64,000 bases of DNA from Halosimplex aquaticum (GTDB lineage: Archaea; Halobacteriota; Halobacteria; Halobacteriales; Haloarculaceae). Below, piece by piece: positions 52,305 to 61,256 of the stretch (position 1 is the first letter of the stretch; each line of letters opens with the position of its first letter). A program made the position numbers and the translations under genes. The stretch lies in the NCBI RefSeq assembly GCF_028747785.1, contig NZ_CP118158.1, positions 620,001 to 684,000 on the forward strand. The letters are read 5' to 3'. The notes under the pieces are model-generated. The model was not told the origin of the DNA. It worked only from the letters and a program-made list of their open reading frames with translations, and did no database searches.

Positions 52305-53282
52305 TCAGATGTACCCCTGTCGGCGGAAGTACCCGAGCATGATCAGGGCGACGGCGAGCATCCCGACCATGACGGCGGGGTAGCCGTACGTCCAGCCGAG
52401 TTCGGGCATGTTGAACGGGCTGTCGGCGAAGTTCATGCCGTAGACGCCGACGACGAAGGTGAGCGGGATGAAGATCGTCGCGACGACGGTGAGCACCTTC
52501 ATCACCTCGTTGGTCGACTGGGCGAGGGTGTTGAGGTAGATGTCGCGGGCGCCGGAGGCCAGGTCGCGGTACGTCTCGGTCAGGTCGACGAGCTGGACGA
52601 GGTGGTCGTAGACGTCGCGGTAGTACTTCTCGGTGTCTTCCTGGATCTGCTTGGGGTCGCCGCGCGCGAGGACGCCGACGGCCTCGCGGGTCGGCCAGGC
52701 CAGCTTGCGAAAGGACAGCAGCTCCCGCCGGACGCTGTTGATCTCTTCGAGCGTGTCGATCTCGGTCGAGGTGGTCACGTCGTCCTCGACCGCTTCGATG
52801 TCGTCCTCGATGGTGTCCAGCAGCACGAAGTACTCGTCGACGACGACGTCGATGACGCGGTAGGCGGTGAAGTCGGGGCCGCGGTGGAGGAGTCGTTCGT
52901 CGCCGGTGTCGACGGCGCGGCGGACGCGCTCGACCGGTTCGGCGGAGTCGGGCGTCATCGAGACGACCCAGTCGTCGCCGATGAACACCCCGATCGGGGA
53001 GTCGGCGATCTCCTCGTCGAAGGTTGTCTCGCCGCGCCGGAGCACCGCCCGCTTGAGGAGGACGAAGGTGTACTTGTCGTACTCCTCGGTCTTCGGGCGG
53101 ACGTCGTTCCAGATGTCCTCGATCGCGAGCGGGTGCAGGTCGAAGCACTCGGCGATCCGCTCCATCTCCGCACGGTCGGCGTCTGCGGCGTGTACCCAGG
53201 TCGTCCCCCGTGCCGCTCTGGCCTCGGCGAGGTCGTCGTACTCGGTGACCTCGTCGGACCGGTAGACGAGCGCCGAGGTCAC
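52305..53282 (-). CDS. corA: CorA-family magnesium/divalent cation transporter
   Basis: A 325-residue CorA. The large N-terminal cytoplasmic domain includes EIADSPIGVFIGDDWVVSM. The stalk helix is followed by two C-terminal transmembrane segments with the GMN selectivity motif (TIFIPLTFVVGVYGMNFADS) and VMVGMLAVALIMLGYFRRQG. It forms a pentameric Mg2+ channel. The GTG start at 53282 gives MTSALVYRSDEVTEYDDLA and overlaps the stop of the small upstream membrane gene (GTGA), so they are cotranscribed. Confidence 0.94.
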   Translation of the reverse strand: MTSALVYRSDEVTEYDDLAEARAARGTTWVHAADADRAEMERIAECFDLHPLAIEDIWNDVRPKTEEYDKYTFVLLKRAVLRRGETTFDEEIADSPIGVFIGDDWVVSMTPDSAEPVERVRRAVDTGDERLLHRGPDFTAYRVIDVVVDEYFVLLDTIEDDIEAVEDDVTTSTEIDTLEEINSVRRELLSFRKLAWPTREAVGVLARGDPKQIQEDTEKYYRDVYDHLVQLVDLTETYRDLASGARDIYLNTLAQSTNEVMKVLTVVATIFIPLTFVVGVYGMNFADSPFNMPELGWTYGYPAVMVGMLAVALIMLGYFRRQGYI

Positions 53283-53449
53283 GATTGGTCCTCCGGGCCG
53301 TTCGACCGGCCGATGGCGGCCATCGTGACCCCGACCATGACGGCGGTCACGGCGAAGGACCGGCCCGGATAGGCCGTCTCGATCCCGACCACGTAGCCGA
53401 GGAGACCGAGCGCGGTCAACCCGAGGCCGAGGGCGAGTTGCGCGTTCAT
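53279..53449 (-). CDS. Small two-helix membrane protein upstream of corA
   Basis: A 56-residue protein from ATG 53449 (MNAQLALGLGLTALGLLGYV) with a second hydrophobic stretch RSFAVTAVMVGVTMAAIGRS and an acidic end NGPEDQS. Its TGA overlaps the corA GTG by 4 bp. Haloarchaeal DUF-type proteins of this size often sit before corA, but function is unknown. Confidence 0.7.
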   Translation of the reverse strand: MNAQLALGLGLTALGLLGYVVGIETAYPGRSFAVTAVMVGVTMAAIGRSNGPEDQS

Positions 53450-53569
53450 GTCCCGCTGGATGGACCGGAGGGGTAAAAGCGTAGGCGACGCTCCCCCGCC
53501 CGTTCCGCCGAGCCTGAACGCCGCTGGCCCGGGACAAGACACTTACCGCAGCCGCCGGACCTGTCAGCC

Positions 53570-53743
53570 ATGGTGCACTGCCCAGAATGCGAGGCGGAGA
53601 TCGCCGACAGCTCCGACGTGGAGTTCGTCGACATGGAGTCGAAGATGGCCGGGCTGTTCAAGTCGGCGAAGCGATTCTACGTCGCGGCCTGCGACGACTG
53701 CGGCGCCGCGATCGGCACCGGCGTCGCCGGTGGCGGCGGATAG
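53570..53743 (+). CDS. Small zinc-ribbon protein, 57 residues
   Basis: From ATG 53570 to TAG 53743: MVHCPECEAEIADSSDVEFV, then MESKMAGLFKSAKRFYVAA and CDDCGAAIGTGVAGGGG. The CPEC and CDDC knuckles about 36 residues apart make a treble-clef or ribbon-type zinc module. It is conserved-looking and typical of haloarchaeal micro zinc-finger proteins. Function is unknown; it follows the corA operon divergently with 120 bp between. Confidence 0.82.
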   Translation: MVHCPECEAEIADSSDVEFVDMESKMAGLFKSAKRFYVAACDDCGAAIGTGVAGGGG

Positions 53744-53782
53744 CGGTTCTCAGCGGACTCTCGGCCGTCCTCGCCGTCGTCG

Positions 53783-54445
53783 CTACGAGGGCGACTTCTC
53801 CGCGGGCGGGTGTCGGAGCCCCGCGAGGAGGTCGTTCACGCGGGACCGCTCGTCGACGCGCTCGGGATGGACGGCGACGGCGATCACGTTGTCGCCGTCG
53901 TGCTCGACCATCGAGAGGTGGATCGTGACGTTCGTCTCGACGCCGCCCATCGACTGGCTGGCGCCGTACGCCGAGACCGTCCGCTCGGCGCCCAGGAACT
54001 GCACGGACCGGTTGGATTCGAACTGCACGTTCGAGAGCCCGGACGTCGAACTGACCAGGCGCCGGACGATCCGGTCGGTCGACCAGTCGCCGACGGGGTT
54101 GACCGACTGACCGGCGACCGTGGCGGCCGGCGTCGAGTAGACCGAGAAGCGCGCGAACTCGCCCTCGACGCCGGGCGCGAGGGTCACGGTGCGGTTGTAC
54201 TTCCGGACCTCGCTGGAGAGACTCACCTGGCGGGTCTGCCCGCCGACGGTGACGTTCAGCGTGCGGTTGGGCGACTCGCTACTCGCGAGCCGGTACTCCG
54301 TCGATTCGAGTGTCGACTGGTCGACTTCGGTCGCGTTCGCGGCGAACTCGTAGGGCTGGCTCCCGGTCAGAAAGCCCACGCAGCCCCCGCCCGCGAGCGC
54401 GAGGACGATGGCGAGTGCGATCGCCAGACCGCGCGGTCGTGACAT
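53783..54445 (-). CDS. DUF6517-like lipoprotein
   Basis: A 220-residue exported protein with an N-terminal signal and lipobox LALAGGGC (Cys about 22), then GFLTGSQPYEFAANATEVDQ and a beta-rich domain with many Asn-x-Ser/Thr sites. It fits the haloarchaeal DUF6517 lipoprotein group, of unknown function, attached to the outer membrane face by lipid. It ends RHPPAEKSPS. Convergent with the small zinc-ribbon gene. Confidence 0.8.
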   Translation of the reverse strand: MSRPRGLAIALAIVLALAGGGCVGFLTGSQPYEFAANATEVDQSTLESTEYRLASSESPNRTLNVTVGGQTRQVSLSSEVRKYNRTVTLAPGVEGEFARFSVYSTPAATVAGQSVNPVGDWSTDRIVRRLVSSTSGLSNVQFESNRSVQFLGAERTVSAYGASQSMGGVETNVTIHLSMVEHDGDNVIAVAVHPERVDERSRVNDLLAGLRHPPAEKSPS

Positions 54446-54559
54446 ATCGAGGAGTGGTCGGGCCGGCAGATAAACCCGCCGGCAACGGGACCGAACGCAG
54501 AGAGCGCCCGCCGGTCCGCTTCGGAAGCGGTACCCGGCGGCGCTCCCGCTCTCGGCCCG

Positions 54560-56044
54560 CTACTCGAAGCGATAGGTCGGGCCGTCGTCGCCGTCCTCGA
54601 CTTCGACGCCCGCCTCGTCGAGGCCGTCGCGCAACTCGTCGGCGCGCTCGTAGTTGCCGGCCTCTCGCTCCCGTTCGCGCAGGTCGAGGACGAGTTCGAC
54701 CAGGTCCTCGGCGACGCGGACGTCGCCGCCGTCCTCGCGGCCGAACGAGAGCCCGAAGACGTCGCCGCCCAGTTCTTCGAACGCGTCGATCGCCCGCTTG
54801 AGCGCGGGGAAGTCGTACCGGTCGCGCTCGTCGACGTGGGCGTGGACCGCCGAGGCCAGTTCGAGGAGCGCGGCCATCGCCTCACGGGTGTTGAAGTCGT
54901 CGTTCATGGCCGCCTCGAAGTCGGCCCGCGCCGCGTCGACCGCGTCGCGGAGTTCCTCGTCGGTCGCCTTCGCGTAGGCGTCGACGCTGTCGGCGGCCTC
55001 GACCGCGCGCTCGTACCCCCGTTCGAGGCGCTCCCAGCGCTCCTCGGCCTCGGCGAGCGTCTCCTCGGAGAACGTCGGGTCGGCCGAGTAGACCGTCGAG
55101 ACGAAGAAGGTCCGGAGGACGTCGACGCCGAACTCCTCGATGGCCGCCCGCGCGGTGGTGAAGTTCTGGAGGCTCGAACTCATCTTCTCGTCGGCCACCT
55201 GAACCATCCCCGTGTGGAGCCAGTAGTTGGCGAACTGCTGGCCGGTGGCGCACTCGCTCTGTGCGATCTCGTTCTCGTTGTGCGGGAAGACGAGGTCCGA
55301 GCCGGCGACGTGGACGTCGAAGGTTTCGCCGAGGTGGGTCGTCGACATCGCGGAGCACTCGATGTGCCAGCCGGGCCGGCCCTCGCCCCACGGCGACTCC
55401 CAGGTCTGGGCCTGTTCGGCGGCCTGATCGGCGGGCGCGGCCTCGTCGTGGCGGTGCTCCGCGATGTCTTCCGGGGCGACGCCGCCGGCCTTCCAGAGCG
55501 CGAAGTCGGCGGGGTTGCGCTTCTCAGCGCGCTCGCTCTCGTCGCCCTGGGCCTCCGAGTCGTCGACCTCCTGGTTCGAGAGCTTCCCGTAGTCGGGGTC
55601 GGCGGTCACGTCGAAGTAGACCGACCCGTTGGACTCGTAGGCGTAGCCCTCCTTGATCAGCGTCTCGACCATCGCGACGATGTCGTCGATGTGCTCGGAG
55701 ACGCGCGGATACACGTCGGCGCGCTTGAGGTTGAGCGCGCGCATGTCCTCGATGAACGACTCCGTGTAGTGGCGGGCGACGTCCTCCTCGTCGTCGCCGA
55801 CTTCGCCGACGCGGGCGACGATCTTCTCGTTCACGTCGGTGAAGTTCTCGACGTGGCGCACGTCGTAGCCGAGGTACTCCAGCCACCGGTGGATCACGTC
55901 GGTGTGCGTCCACGTGCGGGCGTGGCCGACGTGGGCGGGATCCGAGGTGGTGAGACCGCAGAGGTAGAGGAGAACTTCACCGTTGTTGACCGGCTCGAAC
56001 GCCTCGCGCTCGCCCGTGAGCGTGTTCGTCACCTGAAGCGTCAT
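54560..56044 (-). CDS. cysS: Cysteinyl-tRNA synthetase
   Basis: A 494-residue class I aminoacyl-tRNA synthetase. The zinc Cys and HIGH-type motif lie in [20 protein letters not shown] (about residues 27-46), the second zinc region in [10 protein letters not shown], and the KMSKS-type motif in [15 protein letters not shown]. The anticodon-binding helices are C-terminal with acidic inserts. It charges tRNA-Cys. The presence of CysS means this halophile does not depend on SepRS/SepCysS for Cys-tRNA. The start [12 protein letters not shown] at 56044 is standard. Confidence 0.96.
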   Translation of the reverse strand: MTLQVTNTLTGEREAFEPVNNGEVLLYLCGLTTSDPAHVGHARTWTHTDVIHRWLEYLGYDVRHVENFTDVNEKIVARVGEVGDDEEDVARHYTESFIEDMRALNLKRADVYPRVSEHIDDIVAMVETLIKEGYAYESNGSVYFDVTADPDYGKLSNQEVDDSEAQGDESERAEKRNPADFALWKAGGVAPEDIAEHRHDEAAPADQAAEQAQTWESPWGEGRPGWHIECSAMSTTHLGETFDVHVAGSDLVFPHNENEIAQSECATGQQFANYWLHTGMVQVADEKMSSSLQNFTTARAAIEEFGVDVLRTFFVSTVYSADPTFSEETLAEAEERWERLERGYERAVEAADSVDAYAKATDEELRDAVDAARADFEAAMNDDFNTREAMAALLELASAVHAHVDERDRYDFPALKRAIDAFEELGGDVFGLSFGREDGGDVRVAEDLVELVLDLREREREAGNYERADELRDGLDEAGVEVEDGDDGPTYRFE

Positions 56045-56105
56045 TACCGGAACCTACGCCGCCCGGCGCTTCAATGCGTCGGATACCCGTCGCGGCGTGA
56101 CAGGG

Positions 56106-56579
56106 TCACCCCGCGAGCGCGTCCTCGACCGCTCTGAGCGCGTCGGGGCCGCTCCGCCGCCCGACGACGACCACGAGCGAGCCCCCGCCGAACGCCGCGG
56201 CCTCGACCGGCACCTCGGCGGTTTCGAGCCGGCCGAGCACCTGTCTGAGCGCCGCGGCGTCGGCGTCCCCGCCCGCCGTGATGGCGGTCAGCGACCCGGA
56301 GTCCGGGACGAGCGCGAGGTCGCCCACCGCGAGCAGCGCGTCGGCGGGGTCGCCCTCGCCGAGCCCGCTTTGCATGTTCACCGGCGGGGCCGAGCCCGGT
56401 CGCTCGTACTCGGGCAGGTCCTCGGCGAAGCGGCGGAGGGCGGCGACCACCGCGTCGGTCTCGCCGTCGACGTTGAGGAAGCGGGCGGCGGCGCTGTAGT
56501 TGACCACGCCGGCCCGGAGCGCGTCGAAGAGGAACGGGTGGCGGCGCACGGCCTCGCGGGTGTCAGCGGCGAGCGTCAT
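56106..56579 (-). CDS. Haloarchaeal protein of unknown function, 157 residues
   Basis: A protein starting MTLAADTREAVRRHPFLFDA with an N-terminal helical segment LRAGVVNYSAAARFLNVDGE (HTH-like), a middle VVAALRRFAEDLPEYE, and a C-terminal alpha/beta region AVPVEAAAFGGGSLVVVVGR that resembles an ACT-type strand-helix unit. Possibly the DUF7523 type, but I am not sure. No catalytic residues are evident. It lies between cysS and cbiX. Confidence 0.72.
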   Translation of the reverse strand: MTLAADTREAVRRHPFLFDALRAGVVNYSAAARFLNVDGETDAVVAALRRFAEDLPEYERPGSAPPVNMQSGLGEGDPADALLAVGDLALVPDSGSLTAITAGGDADAAALRQVLGRLETAEVPVEAAAFGGGSLVVVVGRRSGPDALRAVEDALAG

Positions 56580-56729
56580 ACCCTGCGGATGGACGCCGGC
56601 CGCGAAAAATCTCCCGGAGGGGACGGGGGAGACGGCGGCCGGACGATCGCCGCGGACATCGCCGACGGCGGCCGCCGGTTGCAGAAGGCCAACGACACCC
56701 CTATGGGGGAGTTTTCCCTACCCGAGGGT

Positions 56730-57605
56730 ATGGAAGCGCTCGTCATCGTCGCCCACGGGTCGCATCTCAGCGCCGGCGCGAGTGCGCCGACGTTCGACCA
56801 CGCCGACACCATCCGCGCGACCGGCGCCTTCGACGAGGTCCGGGAGTCGTTCTGGAAGGAGGAGCCCTCCTTCCGCGAGGTGCTCCGGACGGTCGAGAGC
56901 GACGAGGTGTACGTCGTCCCCCTGTTCATCTCCGAGGGCTACTTCACCGAGGAGGTCATCCCCCGCGAGTTGCGCCTCGACGACTGGGACCCCGAGGCCT
57001 GGGACTCCGACGGCACCAGCGCCACCCACGCGACGCTGCGGGCGACCGACGTGAACAAGACGGTCCACTACTGCGGCCCCGTGGGCACCCACGAGGCGAT
57101 GAGCGACGTGATCGTCCAGCGCGCCGAGTCGGTGACCGGCGACCCCGACGTGGGCGAGGGCTTCGGCCTCGCCGTGGTCGGCCACGGCACCGAGCGCAAC
57201 GAGAACTCGGCGAAGGCCATCGAGTACCACGCCGACCGCATCGGCGAGACCGGCCGCTTCGATGAGGTGAAGGCGCTGTTCATGGACGAGGACCCCGAGG
57301 TCGACGACGTGACCGACTTCTTCGAGAGCGACGACATCGTGGTCGTCCCCCTGTTCATCGCCGACGGCTACCACACCCAGGAGGACATCCCCGAGGACAT
57401 GGGCCTGACCGACGACTACCGCGAGGGCTGGGACACCCCCGCCGAGGTCGACGGCCACCGGGTCTGGTACTCCGGCGCGGTCGGGACCGAACCGCTGATG
57501 GCCGACGTGGTCCTAGAGCGGACGGCCGACGCCGGCGCCGACGTGGAGGCGGCCGTCGAGCGCGTCCGCGCCGAGACCGGGGGCGCGGAACCGGCCGACG
57601 ACTGA
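56730..57605 (+). CDS. cbiX: Sirohydrochlorin cobaltochelatase CbiX-like
   Basis: A 291-residue class II chelatase made of two CbiX-like halves: MEALVIVAHGSHLSAGASAP and VYVVPLFISEGYFTEEVIPR in the first, FGLAVVGHGTERNENSAKAI and DIVVVPLFIADGYHTQEDIP in the second. The metal-binding His of each half lies in VAHGSH and VGHGTE. It inserts Co2+ (or Fe2+) into sirohydrochlorin on the way to cobalamin or sirohaem. The start at 56730 is preferred to 56703 because MEALVIVAHG is the family start. A DR2241-type gene follows 158 bp later. Confidence 0.88.
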   Translation: MEALVIVAHGSHLSAGASAPTFDHADTIRATGAFDEVRESFWKEEPSFREVLRTVESDEVYVVPLFISEGYFTEEVIPRELRLDDWDPEAWDSDGTSATHATLRATDVNKTVHYCGPVGTHEAMSDVIVQRAESVTGDPDVGEGFGLAVVGHGTERNENSAKAIEYHADRIGETGRFDEVKALFMDEDPEVDDVTDFFESDDIVVVPLFIADGYHTQEDIPEDMGLTDDYREGWDTPAEVDGHRVWYSGAVGTEPLMADVVLERTADAGADVEAAVERVRAETGGAEPADD

Positions 57606-57763
57606 CTGCGCTGGTTCGCTCGGCCGTCAGACGCCTCTCTCGCGGTAGTGACAGACCGGTTCGTTCTCCGCGACGACGAGGACGCCGCTGTCGGCGACGA
57701 GCGGTCCCGCAGTCGCCTGCCGCAGACGGACGACTTATTCGGATACAGTCCGTCGCTCCGGGT

Positions 57764-58945
57764 ATGAACGCCGCGCAGGTGGACCGGGCACAGGTGGAAG
57801 CGCTCGCGGAGGCCGCCGCGGACGGCATCGAGTTCGACGGGTTCGCGGCCGAGACCGAGGGCGAGGGGTACGTCCTCGCCACGGAGGAGGGGTCCAAGCG
57901 AGTGGTCCACGCCGAGAACCTCGACGACGCCGCCGCGGAGTACGCCCCCTACGTCACGAACTGGTACTTCTGGCACGCGGAGGCGCCCCAGGCCGAGGAC
58001 CGGTGGAGCTTCCTCCGCTGGCTCGAAGGCGCCGACGACCGGCGCGTCGGCGAGCGGTACGAGGCGCTCGACGCCGGCCTCACCCGCGAGTGGGGCCAGC
58101 TCCACGTGACGGTCACGGTCGACGACACCGGGTCGCGCCGGTACGCGATCCGCCACGTGGACGACGCCGACGCCGCCGCCGACGCGCTGGACGACCACGA
58201 GGACCCGCTGGACGCCCGCCAGATCGCGAAACTCGACGACCGCGAGCGGTTCCGGCCGCTGAAGACCGCGCCGACGCTCCGGACGGGCTGGCGCTTCCCC
58301 GATCTGGACCCCGCGGAGGCCGTCCGCACGATAGACAGCTTCTACCCGGCGACGGTCGCCAACTGGCACCGCGAGCGCGAGGGGGCCCTCGACGTCTCCC
58401 ACTGGCGTGAGACCATGGAGCGCCAGAGCGGAATCTACGGCGTCATCGAGACCTGGGACCGCGGCGAGGGCCACGAACACGTGAACTGGGTGGCCGAGTC
58501 CTGCTGCGTCGACTCGCAGTGTCTCAAGCGCCGCGAGTGGCAGTACGACGAGGAGACCGACCTCGACGTCGACGGCGGCGACGGCGAGTTCCCCTGCCGC
58601 GAGCCCTGCTCGGTCGTCGTCTCCGCCGCGCGGCGCTGGACGAAACTCGAAGGCGAGCAGTCCCGGACGTACGAGTTCGAACTCACGCCGAGCGAGAAAG
58701 AGCAGGTCGAGGAGATCATCGACGCCGTCGCCGACGGCCGCACGGAGGAGATCCGGGAGGCGGACGTCTACGACGGCGCGAACCGCTACCGAGCGCGCTT
58801 CCTCCGCGCCAAACGCTTCGACGAGGCGGGGAACCTCTCCGGGGTGCCGACCGACCCGGACGCGTCGAACGCCGAGGGCGCAGACGCCGGGGACGCGGAG
58901 TCGACGGCCGACGAGGACGAGGCGACCGAGGAAGCCAGCGACTGA
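57764..58945 (+). CDS. DR2241-family protein with a four-Cys cluster motif
   Basis: A 393-residue protein of the DR2241 type that accompanies or is fused to CbiX in several lineages. The last third has two Cys pairs, AESCCVDSQCLKRREWQ and FPCREPCSVVVSAARRW, a likely 4Fe-4S site. After it comes a helical region and an Asp/Glu/Ser tail (ASNAEGADAGDAEST). The N-terminal part includes YAPYVTNWYFWHAEAPQAED. It probably supplies or handles electrons or metal for tetrapyrrole chelation. The start MNAAQVDRAQVEAL at 57764 is used. Confidence 0.8.
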   Translation: MNAAQVDRAQVEALAEAAADGIEFDGFAAETEGEGYVLATEEGSKRVVHAENLDDAAAEYAPYVTNWYFWHAEAPQAEDRWSFLRWLEGADDRRVGERYEALDAGLTREWGQLHVTVTVDDTGSRRYAIRHVDDADAAADALDDHEDPLDARQIAKLDDRERFRPLKTAPTLRTGWRFPDLDPAEAVRTIDSFYPATVANWHREREGALDVSHWRETMERQSGIYGVIETWDRGEGHEHVNWVAESCCVDSQCLKRREWQYDEETDLDVDGGDGEFPCREPCSVVVSAARRWTKLEGEQSRTYEFELTPSEKEQVEEIIDAVADGRTEEIREADVYDGANRYRARFLRAKRFDEAGNLSGVPTDPDASNAEGADAGDAESTADEDEATEEASD

Positions 58946-58973
58946 CGGCGGGCCGACGGCCAGCGCCTGTTTC

Positions 58974-59549
58974 TCAGCCCGTGAGGACGATGTAGACGGC
59001 GACGAGGACGCCGACGAGCACGGCCAGCGCGCCGCCGACGACCACCACGTCGTCGACGAGCAGTGCGACCCCCGTCGCGGCCGCGAGCGCGACCACGCCG
59101 AGGACGAGGACCACGAACTCCGGACGCTCGACGACCGAGGCGAGCCCCGACCCCTCGCCCCCGGACTCCGGCTCTCTGGGCTGGGGCTTGGAGAGCGACT
59201 CGTCGACCTCGACGGTCTGCTGGGTCTCCTCGGGTTCGGTGATCCGGACGGTGACGTAGCGCGTCTCCGCACCGTAGGCGGCGGCGATCTTGAGGGTTCC
59301 GGTGGCCTCGCCCTCGCCGTCGACGGTGACCCGGACGGCCCGCTGGCTCTCGCCGTCGACGAAGTGGTTGCTGGCCTCGATGGTGGCTATCTCCGAGAGG
59401 CCGTCGTCGAGGTGGAGATGGACGTGGACCGACTGACCGTGGTTGATCACGGCGATGTCGAACGACCCGTCCGTCTCGAACCGGTCGGGCACCTCCACGG
59501 CGTGGAGCTGCTCCCGGTTGACGTGGACGGGCAACGGTTCCTCGGGCAC
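58974..59549 (-). CDS. Membrane-anchored beta-sandwich protein, unknown function
   Basis: A 191-residue protein, GTG start at 59549. A soluble beta-rich domain (about residues 1-110, with FETDGSFDIAVINHGQSVHV and GTLKIAAAYGAETRYVTVRI) is followed by an acidic linker and two C-terminal hydrophobic helices (EFVVLVLGVVALAAATGVAL and VVGGALAVLVGVLVAVYIVL). No signal peptide, so the domain is probably cytoplasmic with a C-terminal anchor. It resembles the haloarchaeal DUF7524 type. Function unknown. Confidence 0.75.
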   Translation of the reverse strand: MPEEPLPVHVNREQLHAVEVPDRFETDGSFDIAVINHGQSVHVHLHLDDGLSEIATIEASNHFVDGESQRAVRVTVDGEGEATGTLKIAAAYGAETRYVTVRITEPEETQQTVEVDESLSKPQPREPESGGEGSGLASVVERPEFVVLVLGVVALAAATGVALLVDDVVVVGGALAVLVGVLVAVYIVLTG

Positions 59550-59685
59550 GTCAGTCAGTCGTCGTGGACGGTAGAAAAAGGTTCAGGCCGATCGACCGCT
59601 CGGCGGCGCGACGCCGGCGCTTCGCCGACGACTGGGACGCGCGGCGCCGGCGGGACGGCTGTTCGGCGACGGGGCCGGAACCGCT

Positions 59686-59880
59686 TCAGGCGGGCGCTTC
59701 CTCGCGCATGTCCGGCGGCAGCAGGTTCGGGATGCCGTCCTCGATGGGGTACACCTCGCCGCACTCGGTGCAGGTGAGCGTCCCCTCGATGATCTCCTCG
59801 TCGTCGCGCTCGGTCACGTCGAGTTCGAGGTCGTGCTTGTCGAGCGGGCAGCAGATGATGTCCATCAGGTCCTCCTTCAT
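59686..59880 (-). CDS. Trm112-family zinc-ribbon protein
   Basis: A 64-residue Trm112-like protein starting MKEDLMDIICCPLDKHDLEL at 59880, with the zinc knuckles CCPLDK and CTECGEVYPIEDGIPNLLPP. In eukaryotes and Haloferax, Trm112 activates several methyltransferases that modify tRNA, rRNA and translation factors, by forming heterodimers. The start is chosen at MKED because the family begins so. It ends MREEAPA. Confidence 0.9.
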   Translation of the reverse strand: MKEDLMDIICCPLDKHDLELDVTERDDEEIIEGTLTCTECGEVYPIEDGIPNLLPPDMREEAPA

Positions 59881-59988
59881 GGCTCTCACTCCGGAACGGT
59901 GGCAAAAAAGCGTGCCGGACGGACGGCCGACGGTCCGACGCGGGCCAGTTCTGACGCGAACGACCGTCTCCCCGGACGCGACGCCGTC

Positions 59989-61097
59989 TCAATCGTCGGC
60001 GACCGCCTTCGAGCGGCGGACGTCCGCCTCGAGCCGCGCGGCGTGGTCCAGCCGGATCTCGCGCGCCCGGTCCCGAGAGACCGGTGCCGCGCCGTCGATC
60101 TCGTGGGAGACCGGGTCGTACGCCTCGACGTCGAAGCCCATCCGGTCGAGGTACGAGCGGACCCGCCCGGAGGAGAGCCCGTCGCGGATCGCCTCGTTGA
60201 CGTACTCGATGACCGCGTCGAACTCCGGGAGCACGACCTCCTCGTCGGTGATCCGTCCCTCCTCGCCCTCGATGCGGACCTCGGCGTCCTCGAGGTGGGC
60301 GACGAGGGCGGCGAGTCGGTCCGCGAGCCGCACCACCTCGCTCGGGAGGGCGGTGTCGGGCGAGCGCCACTCGACGGTCGAGAAGGTCTCCCGGAACTGG
60401 ACGGGAGTCCACACGGCGCTCTCGGGGTCGAAGTTCGACGCGACGAGCCGCCGATTCACGCCGGCTTCCATCGCGGCCGTCTCGAACGCCTCGTACCGGC
60501 GTTCTATCCGCCGCGTCCACTCCTCGGCGTCGTCGATGTACGACCACAGCCGCCCCTGGTGGGGGACGTCGTCGTAGGCCATCCAGCGGTAGAGCTTCGA
60601 GCGCGCGCCCGCGGCGAGGCGCCCACCGCGAAAGTACGGCGAGGAGTTGACCAGCGCGAGCGCGGGGTCGAGCGCGACGAACGCGTTCAGCTGGTCGACC
60701 GCCAGCCCGGGCTGTTGCTCGACGTGGACGTGTGTCCCCGCGCAGCGGCGCACGTACTCGAAGTCCTCGCCGACGACCCTGTTCTGCACCCGCGTCCGCT
60801 CGGTCGGTAGTTCGGCGATCTCACCGGCGTTGGCGTCGCCAGCGGAACGAGTCCCTTTCCGACCTCATCGGCACGGTCTAGCACCGATTCGATCCGCCGG
60901 TATAGCTCCCGCCTGAGCGCCGCTGTCGACTCGCACGGCGTGGTCTTGATCTCCAGCAGCGGCTCGACGAACTCGCGCTCGGCGCCCGCGGACGCCTCGA
61001 CGAGCGACCCGGGCTCGACCAGCCGCCCGTCGCCGTCGATCACCCAGTATTCGACCTCGATGCTCCGCCGTATCGGCTCTGAGTCGTGTGCTGACAC
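59989..61097 (-). pseudogene. gshA: Glutamate-cysteine ligase, frameshifted near 60831
   Basis: The first part, from ATG 61097 (MSAHDSEPIRRSIEVEYWVI), runs in one frame through LLEIKTTPCESTAALRRELY to GLVPLATP, then drifts into nonsense. The matching remainder, NAGEIAELPTERTRVQNRVV, FEYVRRCAGTHVHVEQQPG, NSSPYFRGGRLAAGARSKLY and WRSPDTALPSEVVRLADRL, is in the -1 frame. One missing base between 60832 and 60831 (or a 4-base loss of a residue) would join them. The product is the haloarchaeal gamma-glutamylcysteine synthetase, whose product replaces glutathione. The gene is otherwise intact with 369 codons. Confidence 0.9.
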
Positions 61098-61256
61098 TGT
61101 GACCTCGCTGTGTTACGGACTCCTCGCACTGCCGGTGCACCGGACCGAGACGCTCTATCGCGCCATTGTCACACATTCGCATACGCGGCGAGACCACTAA
61201 GAGTGTTTCGCGGAGCGAGATATTTGCGAGCGCCGACGAGCGCTCGGATCGACGGA

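Noticed and set aside
57627..57736. Coding-like minus-strand frame (...AGPLVADSGVLVVAENEPV...) between cbiX and the DR2241 gene
   Set aside because: It has high third-position GC but follows a TAA directly, has no start codon and is only about 35 codons. Not enough to call a gene or remnant.
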